The position numbers were made by a program, and so were the translations under genes. From Streptomyces chattanoogensis (GTDB lineage: Bacteria; Actinomycetota; Actinomycetes; Streptomycetales; Streptomycetaceae): a stretch of DNA of 64,000 bases. The notes under the pieces were generated by a model. That model ran no database searches, was not told where the DNA came from, and worked only from the letters and a program-made list of their open reading frames with translations. How positions within the stretch are numbered: position 1 is the first letter of the stretch; each line of letters starts with the position of its first letter. The DNA lies in contig NZ_LGKG01000137.1 of assembly GCF_001294335.1 (NCBI RefSeq), positions 1 to 64,000 of the forward strand, read 5' to 3'. Positions 7,254-14,508 of the stretch are shown here, one piece after another.

Positions 7254-8757
7254 CGCGTTCTCCGTAGATCATGCGGGGCGCATGGCCCGTGACCACGAGA
7301 TCGGCAGTCGTCCCGATCGGGACGACTGTCTCGCGCTCGACGATCTGGATGGAGTACGAGCCCAGCCGTCGCCACCAGGTGCCGCCTTTGCCGATGAAGT
7401 ACGAATGGAGACCGGGCACCTGCAACCCGGTCGGGTAGACTCGCTCCTTCATCGGCTGGTCCCAGGTGAAGTCGATGTCCGCCTTCCACGAGGGGAAGTG
7501 CTCGGCCGACGGCAGCGGTTCCAGCTCACCGAGTGCGGCCAGCGGCGTGCCCGGGAAGGCCCGGGCCAGGCGTACGTTCGTGCGGTGGCACAGCAGGCCG
7601 GCATCGAGGATCCCGGCCAGATTCCGCAGGTTCGCCGCATGGGTGCCGTGGGTCTCGCCGGGCAGACCGTAGATCAGGTTGAGGCCCGGGAGCAGCATCG
7701 GCAGACCGCCGGGGCCGCGGGCAGCGCCCGCCTCGTTCACGTGCTCGACGGCACGCATCAGGATCTCGGGCGTGCAGGTGAGGTTGTTCCGCTCGATGAC
7801 CACGGGGTCGAAGCTCTCGATGCCCATCGGCGCGCAGTTGCCCTCGGTGCAGTAGTCCGCCACCAGCTTCGCGATGCGCAGGCCCACAGGCGCGGCCGCG
7901 GCCAGGGGGTCCGCGTTGTCGATGTGGAGCACCTCCAGCTCGGGACAGCGTTCCCGGATTCCGCCCAGCAGGGCGCGGATCGCTTCCTCGTCCCTGTTGC
8001 GGTAGGAGAAGAAGCAGGTCTGCTGGCCGAGGCGGAAGTTCCGGACCCCGGCCGCGTAGAGCTGGGCTGCCTCGGCGACGACGTCGTCGACCTCGCGGAA
8101 AGCGACGAGGCGCGACTTGGCCGGCTCGTTGCAGAAGTCGCAGAACTTCCGCCGGGTGCAGCCGCGATACAGCTCCAACTCCGCGATCGGGCGCCAGGGC
8201 ATCTGCTCGACCAGGCCGGTGAACGAGTCGCGGTCGCGTTCCATCTGCGCGTAGTCGGCGGCGCGACGGCTGCCGAGCAGAAGATCACCGGACGTCACGG
8301 TGTGGGTGTGCACTGCGTCGAACAGTCCGGCGTACTTGGCAGGCATGGCCAAGGCATAGGTGGACAGCGGTCCGAGCAGGTATCGGCGTCCTCGCGCACA
8401 GGCAAGCGCGCGGGCGATCTCCTCCAATGACCCGTTGACCGCGTGCAGATGTACGGACGGAACGGCGTCTCCGGCTACGACAACGACGATCTCGGCATCA
8501 CGCAGGAGCTGAATGGCGGCGTCGCGATTGGCGGTGGTCGAGTACGTCAGCGGATCGCTCTGGGGCGGCTCGACGGCAGGTCTGCCACCTGCCAGGCACC
8601 ACCGGACGTCGTCGATGGTCACGTACCGCACGTCCGCCTCCGGCCGAGCACGCCGGAGCGCCGACCAGGCGTTTCGGACATAGGTCGACAGGTATGGCGG
8701 TACACCGAGGCCACTCGGCTCGACGGTGAAGCAGTCCAGGATCACTACAGGCCGCAT
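7237..8757 (-). CDS. Radical SAM protein with CX5CX2C cluster
   Basis: 506 residues, first gene of the minus-strand operon. An N-terminal Rossmann-like region (1-185) is followed by LYRGCTRRKFCDFC at about 197-209 with cysteines 200, 206 and 209. The spacing is CX5CX2C rather than the usual CX3CX2C, but the surrounding pattern and a later GIESFDPVVIERNN (about 360) and NLIYGLPGET (about 407) are classic radical SAM barrel motifs. The C-terminal 60 residues resemble a TRAM-type substrate-binding domain. It probably performs the radical step of the pathway; reaction unknown. Residues 1-4 with an ATG at 8757 look like the natural start. Confidence 0.75.
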   Translation of the reverse strand: MRPVVILDCFTVEPSGLGVPPYLSTYVRNAWSALRRARPEADVRYVTIDDVRWCLAGGRPAVEPPQSDPLTYSTTANRDAAIQLLRDAEIVVVVAGDAVPSVHLHAVNGSLEEIARALACARGRRYLLGPLSTYALAMPAKYAGLFDAVHTHTVTSGDLLLGSRRAADYAQMERDRDSFTGLVEQMPWRPIAELELYRGCTRRKFCDFCNEPAKSRLVAFREVDDVVAEAAQLYAAGVRNFRLGQQTCFFSYRNRDEEAIRALLGGIRERCPELEVLHIDNADPLAAAAPVGLRIAKLVADYCTEGNCAPMGIESFDPVVIERNNLTCTPEILMRAVEHVNEAGAARGPGGLPMLLPGLNLIYGLPGETHGTHAANLRNLAGILDAGLLCHRTNVRLARAFPGTPLAALGELEPLPSAEHFPSWKADIDFTWDQPMKERVYPTGLQVPGLHSYFIGKGGTWWRRLGSYSIQIVERETVVPIGTTADLVVTGHAPRMIYGERVAAAS

Positions 8758-8967
8758 GCTGTTCTCCCTCCAGAGCCGGGGGCGTCGGCGGCACTCCAGC
8801 GGCGTCCTTGCCGGGAAGGCCGTCGGCCCGCAGCCCTCTCAGTCTCAGGGCTGGCGGGGTTCCAGAGGAGGGAGCAGCAGGGTTGTTCGGTTGTACGGGA
8901 GTTGTTCTTTCATGGCTCTGTGTCGAAAGGCTGGGACAGAGGGTGATCCGCAAGGCATCATCTCTGC

Positions 8968-10353
8968 ATGGGTAGTGCAAGGGGGGCCGGCGAAGCCAAC
9001 GCCGCATTCGCGGCTGTGCTCTTGGAGGCCGGTTGTTCGCACGCGGCCTTGGCCCGCAAGGTCAACGAACTGGGTGCGCTGCAGGGCGAAGTGTCGCGCT
9101 ACGACAAGGCGTCGGTGACCCGCTGGCTGCAGGGGATGACCCCGAGGAAGCGCGCGCCCGAGTTCATCGCCGCCGCTCTGGCCAGCTTCTTAGGACGTCC
9201 CGTCACCCCCGTTGACATCGGCTTCGCAGAGCAGCCCCAGAGGCCAGTGGTTGCACGGGCCTTGACGTACCGTGAAGACGTGGGTGAAACACTGCACACG
9301 CTCGCGGAGCTGGGCTCCACCGACATCGCGAGGCGCAGTCTCCTCGGCGCGGCGCCGTTCGTCGCGACTGCCCTCATCGACCCGCAACGGCAGTGGCTCC
9401 TGTGGCTTCTTGAAGACGAGCAGGCTCCCCGGCTCGCCGCGGTCGCTGGCAGCGGCCCCGTCAAGCAGGTCCAAGCGATGATCGAGATGTTCGATGAGAT
9501 GGACAACCGCTTCGGCGGTGGCGGAGTCAGGGCGAGCATCGTGCACTACCTGAGCACCGAACTGGCCCCCATGCTGCAGCAGCGCAACATGCCCACGCAC
9601 CAGCGCCGACTCCTCTACACCTCGGCCGCGAAACTGGCCGCGATGGCTGGCTGGTGCTCGTACGACTCCGCCGATTACGGACTTGCAGAGCGTTACATGA
9701 TCCAGGCGCTCAGGCTGTGCGCCGAAGGCGGCGACCGCGTACTCGGCAGGCAGATCCTGGCAGGCATGTCTCACCTCGCCACCAGCCTTGGCAACCCTGC
9801 CGAAGGCGTCTCGCTGGCGCGTGCGGGAATCGCGACCGCCAAGTCAGCGGGCAGCCCGCTGGGACTCATGCGCCTGCACGCCATGGCTGCCCGCGGTTAC
9901 GCCGTCCTCGGCGACTCTCGCCGGGCCAGTGCCTCTCTGCACGCGGCCAGCGGAAGGCTGGAAGTCAGCCGGGGGCCTGCTGAGGAATCGCCGTGGGTCC
10001 GTTTCCTCGACCACCACTATCTGGAGGCCGAAGCCGCCTTGGTCCACCGCGACCTCGGCGAGGCAGGTCAGGCCGAGCGCCTCGCCACGGCGTCCGTCGC
10101 GGCGAACAGCGACCGCCGCCGTCGCCAGGCGATCAGCCGCTCGGTGCTCGCGACAGCATTCCTCCAGCAGGACCGGTTGGACGAGGCGGTCGGCACCGCG
10201 AGCAACGCCCTGGACCTGCTCGCTGGCGTTCACAGCGAGCGCTCCGTCCAAGCCCTGCGCGACTTCCGTGCACGTCTTGCGCCTCACAGAGGTGAGGCGA
10301 TCGTGCGCGACTTCGAACGGAAGGCCCGGCCCGTACTCGGCACAGCGGCCTGA
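8968..10353 (+). CDS. Helix-turn-helix regulator with helical-repeat domain
   Basis: 461 residues. The N-terminal 75 residues have the layout of Streptomyces HTH regulators (NAAFAAVLLEAGCSHAALAR, then YDKASVTRWLQGMTPR as the recognition part). The rest is all-alpha with TPR-like repeats (for example HLATSLGNPAEGVSLARAG and RDLGEAGQAERLATASVAAN), as in pathway-specific regulators of secondary metabolism that sense a ligand. It is divergent from the radical SAM operon across 210 bases, so it is the obvious candidate regulator of that operon. Some members of this family act as quorum or metabolite sensors; the ligand is unknown. Confidence 0.75.
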   Translation: MGSARGAGEANAAFAAVLLEAGCSHAALARKVNELGALQGEVSRYDKASVTRWLQGMTPRKRAPEFIAAALASFLGRPVTPVDIGFAEQPQRPVVARALTYREDVGETLHTLAELGSTDIARRSLLGAAPFVATALIDPQRQWLLWLLEDEQAPRLAAVAGSGPVKQVQAMIEMFDEMDNRFGGGGVRASIVHYLSTELAPMLQQRNMPTHQRRLLYTSAAKLAAMAGWCSYDSADYGLAERYMIQALRLCAEGGDRVLGRQILAGMSHLATSLGNPAEGVSLARAGIATAKSAGSPLGLMRLHAMAARGYAVLGDSRRASASLHAASGRLEVSRGPAEESPWVRFLDHHYLEAEAALVHRDLGEAGQAERLATASVAANSDRRRRQAISRSVLATAFLQQDRLDEAVGTASNALDLLAGVHSERSVQALRDFRARLAPHRGEAIVRDFERKARPVLGTAA

Positions 10354-10363
10354 CCACCTCGGC

Positions 10364-11173
10364 TCAGTACCCCTCCGGCGTTGGTGCGTTCTGGCCCTTG
10401 TCGACGGGGAGATTGACCCCCGTCACCCCTCGCGATTGCTCCGAGAGCAGGAACGCGATGACGTCGGCCACCTCCTCCGGCCGCACCAGCTCCCGCCCCG
10501 GGAACTCGGCGCGGAACCGGTCAAAGGCCGGCGGATCCTCCTGGCGCATCCGGTCCCACCGCTTCCCCGGGATGAGCATCGACCCCGGCGAAACCGCGTT
10601 CACGCGGATGCCATCCGCAGCCAGCTCCCGTGCGAGGCACGACACCATGTGGATTTGGGCTGCCTTGGCCGCGCCGTACTGCGCCTGCGGGCCTGGTTTC
10701 CAGCCGGAGACCGAGGACACCACGATGATGGGGCCACCGCCAGCGGCCCGCAGGTGCGGGGCGCTCGTAGCGACCAGCCGAGCGAAGTGGCCGGCGTTCA
10801 TATCCCAGGTAGCTGACCAGTCCTGAGCCGTTGCCTCGGTAATTCCTCGGCCACGCGCTCCTCCCGCGCACGCGACGACGCCGTCCAGGCCGTCCAGCGC
10901 TGATGCGGCCTCCTCCACAAACCGCTCCAGTAGCTCCGGCACGGCGACGTCCAGGGGCTGGGTGAACAGGGTGTCGGGCGAATCGAGCGAACTGCGCAAT
11001 GCCTCCAGCGGCTCGGGCCGCCGGGCACACGTTGCGACGCGGGCTCCCTCCGACAGCAGCAGGCGTACGACGTGCTCCCCCAGCCCCCGGGAACCGCCCG
11101 TCACCACAATCCGGCGGCCAGCAAACCGCCCCGTCGCCGCCCGCGGCCTGCGGTCGTGTCCTGTGTCAGTCAT
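10364..11173 (-). CDS. SDR-family oxidoreductase
   Basis: 269 residues, normal for a classical short-chain dehydrogenase/reductase. The NAD(P)-binding motif TGGSRGLGEH lies near residue 24; the active site is VVSSVSGW ... YGAAK (Ser, Tyr and Lys at about 151, 165 and 169), and the later RVNAVSPGSM is typical. The C-terminus, GVNLPVDKGQN, resembles the VTGxxLxVDGG end of the family. It converges with the regulator gene (10 bases apart) and diverges from the 11.5-kb operon. Substrate unknown; it could serve either flanking cluster. Confidence 0.85.
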   Translation of the reverse strand: MTDTGHDRRPRAATGRFAGRRIVVTGGSRGLGEHVVRLLLSEGARVATCARRPEPLEALRSSLDSPDTLFTQPLDVAVPELLERFVEEAASALDGLDGVVACAGGARGRGITEATAQDWSATWDMNAGHFARLVATSAPHLRAAGGGPIIVVSSVSGWKPGPQAQYGAAKAAQIHMVSCLARELAADGIRVNAVSPGSMLIPGKRWDRMRQEDPPAFDRFRAEFPGRELVRPEEVADVIAFLLSEQSRGVTGVNLPVDKGQNAPTPEGY

Positions 11174-11537
11174 CCGTACAACCTCTCACCAACTGTGCCG
11201 ACCTGCGTGGCCACAAACATCCTCCGTGCCCTCTTCTTACCGGGCCGCCTGGGCGGTTCTCTTGTGGACGTTCCCGGTCCGGGGACAACCGTGCAGTCGG
11301 CCAGCCGACCCCGGGCCCGCAGATCGGGAGACCGCACCAACCCCGGATGGCCGTCTGCCACTGCTGTACCGCCGAGCCCGGGGCCGGCGGCCCGAATCAC
11401 GAAACGAGCGAGAGCCAGCGACCGCACCCCGCGCTCCTCTCCCAACTCGGGAGGCACATCGTGTCCCAGGCATCACCTCTGCGTAACAGACTCACGTTGG
11501 CCGACACCCCCAACGCGGTCGGCTTGGCACGGTCGCG
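11174..11537. other. Divergent intergenic region
   Basis: About 360 bases between the SDR gene (minus) and the ATPase-domain gene (plus); it must hold both promoters. The sequence is arginine/proline-rich in every frame and no ORF with a ribosome site was accepted. No convincing -35/-10 pair was fixed by eye. Confidence 0.35.
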
Positions 11538-12011
11538 ATGATCGTCGGAACAGTCGAGGATCTGGGGCTTGCATCCGAGGCCGTACGAGACGACCTGATC
11601 CTCTGCATCAAGCGTGACCCCAGGCCCGAGGGACACCCCACCCCGGAGCACGAGGGCCGGTGGGTCTGCCGCCTCCGCCGGATCAGCACGGCCAAGCTGT
11701 GCCACTGGGGGATCCCCGGCCTTGTCGACGACGCCGAAAGTGCGATCAGCGAACTCGTCACCAACGCGCTGGTATACGGGACGGGTGACCGGGTCGCCTT
11801 CCGGTTCCTCCTCGGCGCCGACGTGCTCGCGCTCGAAGTGGACGACGGTTCCCCCGAGCGAGCGCTCGTCAACACAGCGGACCCGGACGACGAGAACGGC
11901 CGCGGCATGTTCATCGTCAGCGCGCTCTGCACTCTGTGCGGCGTGAGTCCCGACGGAACCAAGACCTGGTGCACCTTCAAGATCCCCACCACCCCGCGGA
12001 GGAACCGATGA
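11538..12011 (+). CDS. HATPase_c anti-sigma-type ATP-binding protein
   Basis: 157 residues. The pattern AESAISELVTNALVYGTGD (N box, about residues 70-88), LALEVDDGSPERA (G1 region) and DENGRGMFIVSALC (G2 region) matches the GHKL ATPase fold of SpoIIAB/RsbW-like anti-sigma regulators, which are very common in Streptomyces. It has no other domain. It is the first gene of a chain of overlapping genes ending just before the RiPP precursor, and its stop overlaps the next start (ATGA). The partner protein is unknown. Confidence 0.75.
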   Translation: MIVGTVEDLGLASEAVRDDLILCIKRDPRPEGHPTPEHEGRWVCRLRRISTAKLCHWGIPGLVDDAESAISELVTNALVYGTGDRVAFRFLLGADVLALEVDDGSPERALVNTADPDDENGRGMFIVSALCTLCGVSPDGTKTWCTFKIPTTPRRNR

Positions 12012-12481
12012 CTGCTGCAACCAGCCTCGCGCGGCGGACGCCCTCGCGAGACGACACTGTGGAGAAGGCCAAGCGGGTCGGCGACCGCGCCACCATCGAG
12101 CGGTTCGTGGCTGGGCTGAAGGAATCGTTGGCCGTCGACTTGGTCGCCCTTGCCCATGTCGAAGACGACATCGACGCAGCGCTTGGTGAACGCGGGCTGG
12201 CCGCCAACGAGATCACTCCGTTGTCTCTGCGGCTGCGCAGCGCAGTCGCCCAGCTCGTTGACCTCGTGATGCAGGAAACGAACGGCCGGCCCCAGGGCAA
12301 GGTCGCCGCCGCGGTCCTCCGCTCCTGTCATGCCTTGGAGGAGGCGCTGCCGGCAGAAGGCGCTGAGGCTCTGGGACACCTACGACGCGTTGCGCTGGCC
12401 GCCCAGGACATCCTCGATCAGGACGTGATCGACGAAGACGTGCTGGACCGCGCGGCGAGCCTGGGCGGTGAAGCCCCATGA
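12008..12481 (+). CDS. Hypothetical helical protein
   Basis: 157 residues from the ATG at 12008, which overlaps the previous stop. Sequence is strongly alpha-helical, acidic and lacks cysteine motifs or membrane segments (for example ERFVAGLKESLAVDLVALAH and QVIDED-like acidic repeats near the end). No family recognised. The overlap on both sides (ATGA at 12008 and again at 12478) shows it is part of a translationally coupled set. Confidence 0.65.
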   Translation: MTAATSLARRTPSRDDTVEKAKRVGDRATIERFVAGLKESLAVDLVALAHVEDDIDAALGERGLAANEITPLSLRLRSAVAQLVDLVMQETNGRPQGKVAAAVLRSCHALEEALPAEGAEALGHLRRVALAAQDILDQDVIDEDVLDRAASLGGEAP

Positions 12482-12624
12482 GGCTCCAAGTCGCCTCTCG
12501 CCCCGCAGTGTCCTACTGCGCTGAACTCCCTCTCCACCGGTTCGAGGTGGACCCCCGAAGCGGGCCGGTGGAGAGGGGCACCAAGGACGGGCTGAAACTG
12601 CTTTGCGAGGAGGCCGCGTCGTGA
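12478..12624 (+). CDS. Small protein (48 aa)
   Basis: An ATG overlapping the preceding stop (ATGA at 12478) opens 48 codons starting MRLQVASRPAVSYCAELPLH and ending CEEAAS; the stop overlaps the next GTG (GTGA at 12621). Precise overlap at both ends and GC-rich third positions argue that it is translated. No signal peptide or known motif; two cysteines. Function unknown. Confidence 0.6.
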   Translation: MRLQVASRPAVSYCAELPLHRFEVDPRSGPVERGTKDGLKLLCEEAAS

Positions 12625-13025
12625 CCCGGATGACGTTGCTGGAGGCCATCACCGCCGCGGTGTGGGGTGACGAGCCTGGAGACGAACTTGCGATTCTTCG
12701 TGAGGACGCCGAACAGGTCATCCGCGACGCACGCGCATCCCTGAATCACCCGGATGCCAAGAACCCGGCGGGCATGAACGTGCCGAGGGTGGAGGCGGTC
12801 ATCGCCAACCTCCTGCCGTACTGCCAGGCCCATCTGGACCCCTCCAGAGCGAACACCGTGGCCAGGACTGTCGTCGAGCATGCGCACGACCTCGTCAGCG
12901 GCACCCACAGCAGCTGGTGTTACCCGGCACGGCGGCGGCTGCGCATCCTGCTGTACTCCGCCAGCCGGTTGCTCGCCCTGACGCGGGCCGGGCCCGACAG
13001 CGGCACCCCTGGAACTTCACCTTGA
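12621..13025 (+). CDS. Hypothetical helical protein
   Basis: 134 residues from the GTG at 12621, preceded by GCGAGGAGG and overlapping the previous stop. Predicted all-alpha; a central PYCQAHLDPSRANTVARTVVEHAHDL and an Arg-rich stretch RRRLRILLYSASRLLAL near the end. The frame is open further upstream (12603), but the coupled GTG is preferred. No family recognised. Confidence 0.6.
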   Translation: MTRMTLLEAITAAVWGDEPGDELAILREDAEQVIRDARASLNHPDAKNPAGMNVPRVEAVIANLLPYCQAHLDPSRANTVARTVVEHAHDLVSGTHSSWCYPARRRLRILLYSASRLLALTRAGPDSGTPGTSP

Positions 13026-13050
13026 CCAGCCCCACTTCCGGAGACTTACG

Positions 13051-13242
13051 ATGTGCCAGCATCACCCCCCGTGCCCCAGTGCAGAGGCTTCTGATCGCGA
13101 GGCCGCGCAGGTCCTGTCCAGCCACCCCGAACAAGGGTGGACGCTGCTCTGCAACGGCGTCCTGCTCTTCGAGGACACAGGCGAACTGCTGCCGAACGGG
13201 CAGATCATCGCACCGCGCCGCGCCGCGGCGGTCCCGGCATGA
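13051..13242 (+). CDS. DUF5999-family small protein
   Basis: 63 residues with a good ribosome site (CCGGAG, 9 bases before the ATG). The sequence from MCQHHPPCPSAEASDREAA to GWTLLCNGVLLFEDTGELLP and a final IIAPRR is the pattern of DUF5999, a small family frequent in Streptomyces, often beside regulators. The Cys and His at the start (C-x-H-H-P-P-C) may bind metal. Its stop overlaps the next ATG. Molecular function is not established. Confidence 0.75.
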   Translation: MCQHHPPCPSAEASDREAAQVLSSHPEQGWTLLCNGVLLFEDTGELLPNGQIIAPRRAAAVPA

Positions 13243-13919
13243 GCCGACTGATGGCCCGCCCCACGTTCGTCCCGTACATCACCACCCGCGTCGGCGAGGA
13301 ACCCGCCTCGGCGGCGACGCTGGGCGTGAGGCCCGGCCCCAACGGTGGCCTGTACTACGCGGACGAAGGACCGCGGGACCGGGATGCCCGAGGCGTGCTC
13401 TGGGCCCGCTGCTCGCAAAGCCGCCTCGGCAACACCCTCCATGGCAAGCCCCGTTGGCGCGACGTACACCCAGCACGTCAACGGGAGTGCATGGAGAAAC
13501 TGCTGTGCCAGGGGTGCGTCCAGCAAGCCAGCCGGACCTCCCTGGGGTACCTCTTCCTCGCCTCACCGCCGCCCGACACCACGTCGAACGACTGGGTCGA
13601 GGGGTACCGCACCGCGCAGCCGCCGCTCTGCCTGGAGCACGCGGTCATCGCGACCGAACAGTGCGGACACCTCTTGAGGGAAGGCGTCGTTGCCCTCCGC
13701 TCACGGGTGCCCCGCCTGTACGGCGTGCTCGGCATGTACTACCAGAGCAGGGGGCTCCAAGCCCCCGAGCCCGTCAAGCCGGACGCAGAGGACGACGTCC
13801 CACCCCTCTCGTACAGGGACCGGCGGCTCATTCCTTGGATCTTGGCGTCACAGCTCGTGCGCGAGCTGCGTGGCGTCACAATCGTCAACCTCGAAGAGGA
13901 GATCGAAGCCCGTGTCTGA
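13239..13919 (+). CDS. Hypothetical Cys-containing protein
   Basis: 226 residues from the ATG overlapping the DUF5999 stop (13239). Contains RARCSQSRLG, LLCQGCVQQA (CxxC, about residues 88-91) and PLCLEHAVIATEQCGHLL, a spacing that could form a zinc site. Similar cysteine-bearing proteins of unknown function accompany small regulators in Streptomyces, but no family can be named. It overlaps a tiny downstream ORF by 8 bases. Confidence 0.6.
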   Translation: MSRLMARPTFVPYITTRVGEEPASAATLGVRPGPNGGLYYADEGPRDRDARGVLWARCSQSRLGNTLHGKPRWRDVHPARQRECMEKLLCQGCVQQASRTSLGYLFLASPPPDTTSNDWVEGYRTAQPPLCLEHAVIATEQCGHLLREGVVALRSRVPRLYGVLGMYYQSRGLQAPEPVKPDAEDDVPPLSYRDRRLIPWILASQLVRELRGVTIVNLEEEIEARV

Positions 13920-14022
13920 CTTCATCCACCGGCGCCTGACCGAATCCGGCGTGACGTTCCGGCCGCGGGGCATGCGCTACTCGCGCCGGCCGCGCGGCAG
14001 CGGCCTGCGGCCCCCGCGCTGA
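13912..14022 (+). CDS. Very small basic protein (36 aa)
   Basis: GTG start at 13912, overlapping the end of the previous gene by 8 bases; 36 codons beginning VSDFIHRRLTESGV and ending in an Arg/Gly/Pro-rich tail. It is the last ORF before the 287-base leader of the peptide gene. The overlap supports translation, but the composition is low-complexity and it could be accidental. Confidence 0.4.
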   Translation: MSDFIHRRLTESGVTFRPRGMRYSRRPRGSGLRPPR

Positions 14023-14309
14023 CAGCCCGCACAGGCGGGGCCCCTTGCAGATCCTGCAAGGCATTTGCACGCCCTGCTAATCGACCACCACGGCCGTCGC
14101 GCTGATGGTGCTCTCGAAGCGGCACCACCGGCACGAAGTGGATCGTCGCCGACCACTGCATCCTCACCCAGGGCTGAATCCCGAGACTTCCCGCCCCGGC
14201 CAGGGACGGGCAGGCGGGCCCGCAAGGGCGGGCCCGCGGCACCACCGGCATGCGGGCAGCAGGCGCCCGCACTGTCCGCAATCACAGCACGCAACGAAGG
14301 AGAAGACCC

Positions 14310-14414
14310 ATGGAGTCCAAGTCCGGAATCGCCGCCGCCAGCACCTCGGCCGAGGAGACCGAGAACATCACCGCTCCCGTGGTGGTGGCCGTCGACGTCG
14401 AGGACGAGGAGTAG
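14310..14414 (+). CDS. Candidate RiPP precursor peptide (34 aa)
   Basis: 34 codons with a good ribosome site (GAAGGAGAAG, 8 bases before the ATG). The peptide starts MESKSGIAAASTSAEETE, continues NITAPVVVAV and ends DVEDEE, so it has an Ala/Ser/Glu leader-like half, a short hydrophobic stretch and an acidic tail, with no Cys and no Lys after residue 4. It directly precedes TfuA-like and YcaO genes, the pair that installs backbone thioamides, and is separated from them by a strong hairpin, the usual arrangement for a highly expressed precursor. The modified residues and cleavage site cannot be read; a C-terminal core is inference. The 287 bases upstream hold further GC hairpins but no accepted gene. 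Confidence 0.7.
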   Translation: MESKSGIAAASTSAEETENITAPVVVAVDVEDEE

Positions 14415-14439
14415 TCCCCGTTTCGCGCGTCCTGACCTA

Positions 14440-14483
14440 GGGCGCCCCTCCCCGGCCCCGCCCGGGGCCGGGGAGGGGCGCCC
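14440..14483 (+). terminator. 20-bp perfect hairpin between peptide and tfuA
   Basis: Left arm 14440-14459 and right arm 14464-14483 are perfectly complementary (20 bp) around the 4-base loop GCCC. It lies 25 bases after the peptide stop and 25 bases before the TfuA-like start. No T-tract follows, as is usual for Streptomyces terminators. Likely role: partial terminator or 3-prime stabiliser giving much more peptide than enzyme mRNA. Confidence 0.75.
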
Positions 14484-14508
14484 CTCGCGCTTGACCGTGG
14501 AGGTCACA

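Noticed and set aside
14101..14175. Coding-like string ending GTTGTKWIVADHCILTQG before the peptide gene
   Set aside because: GC-rich third positions look coding, but no start codon lies between the upstream stop and this stretch, so no gene can be called.
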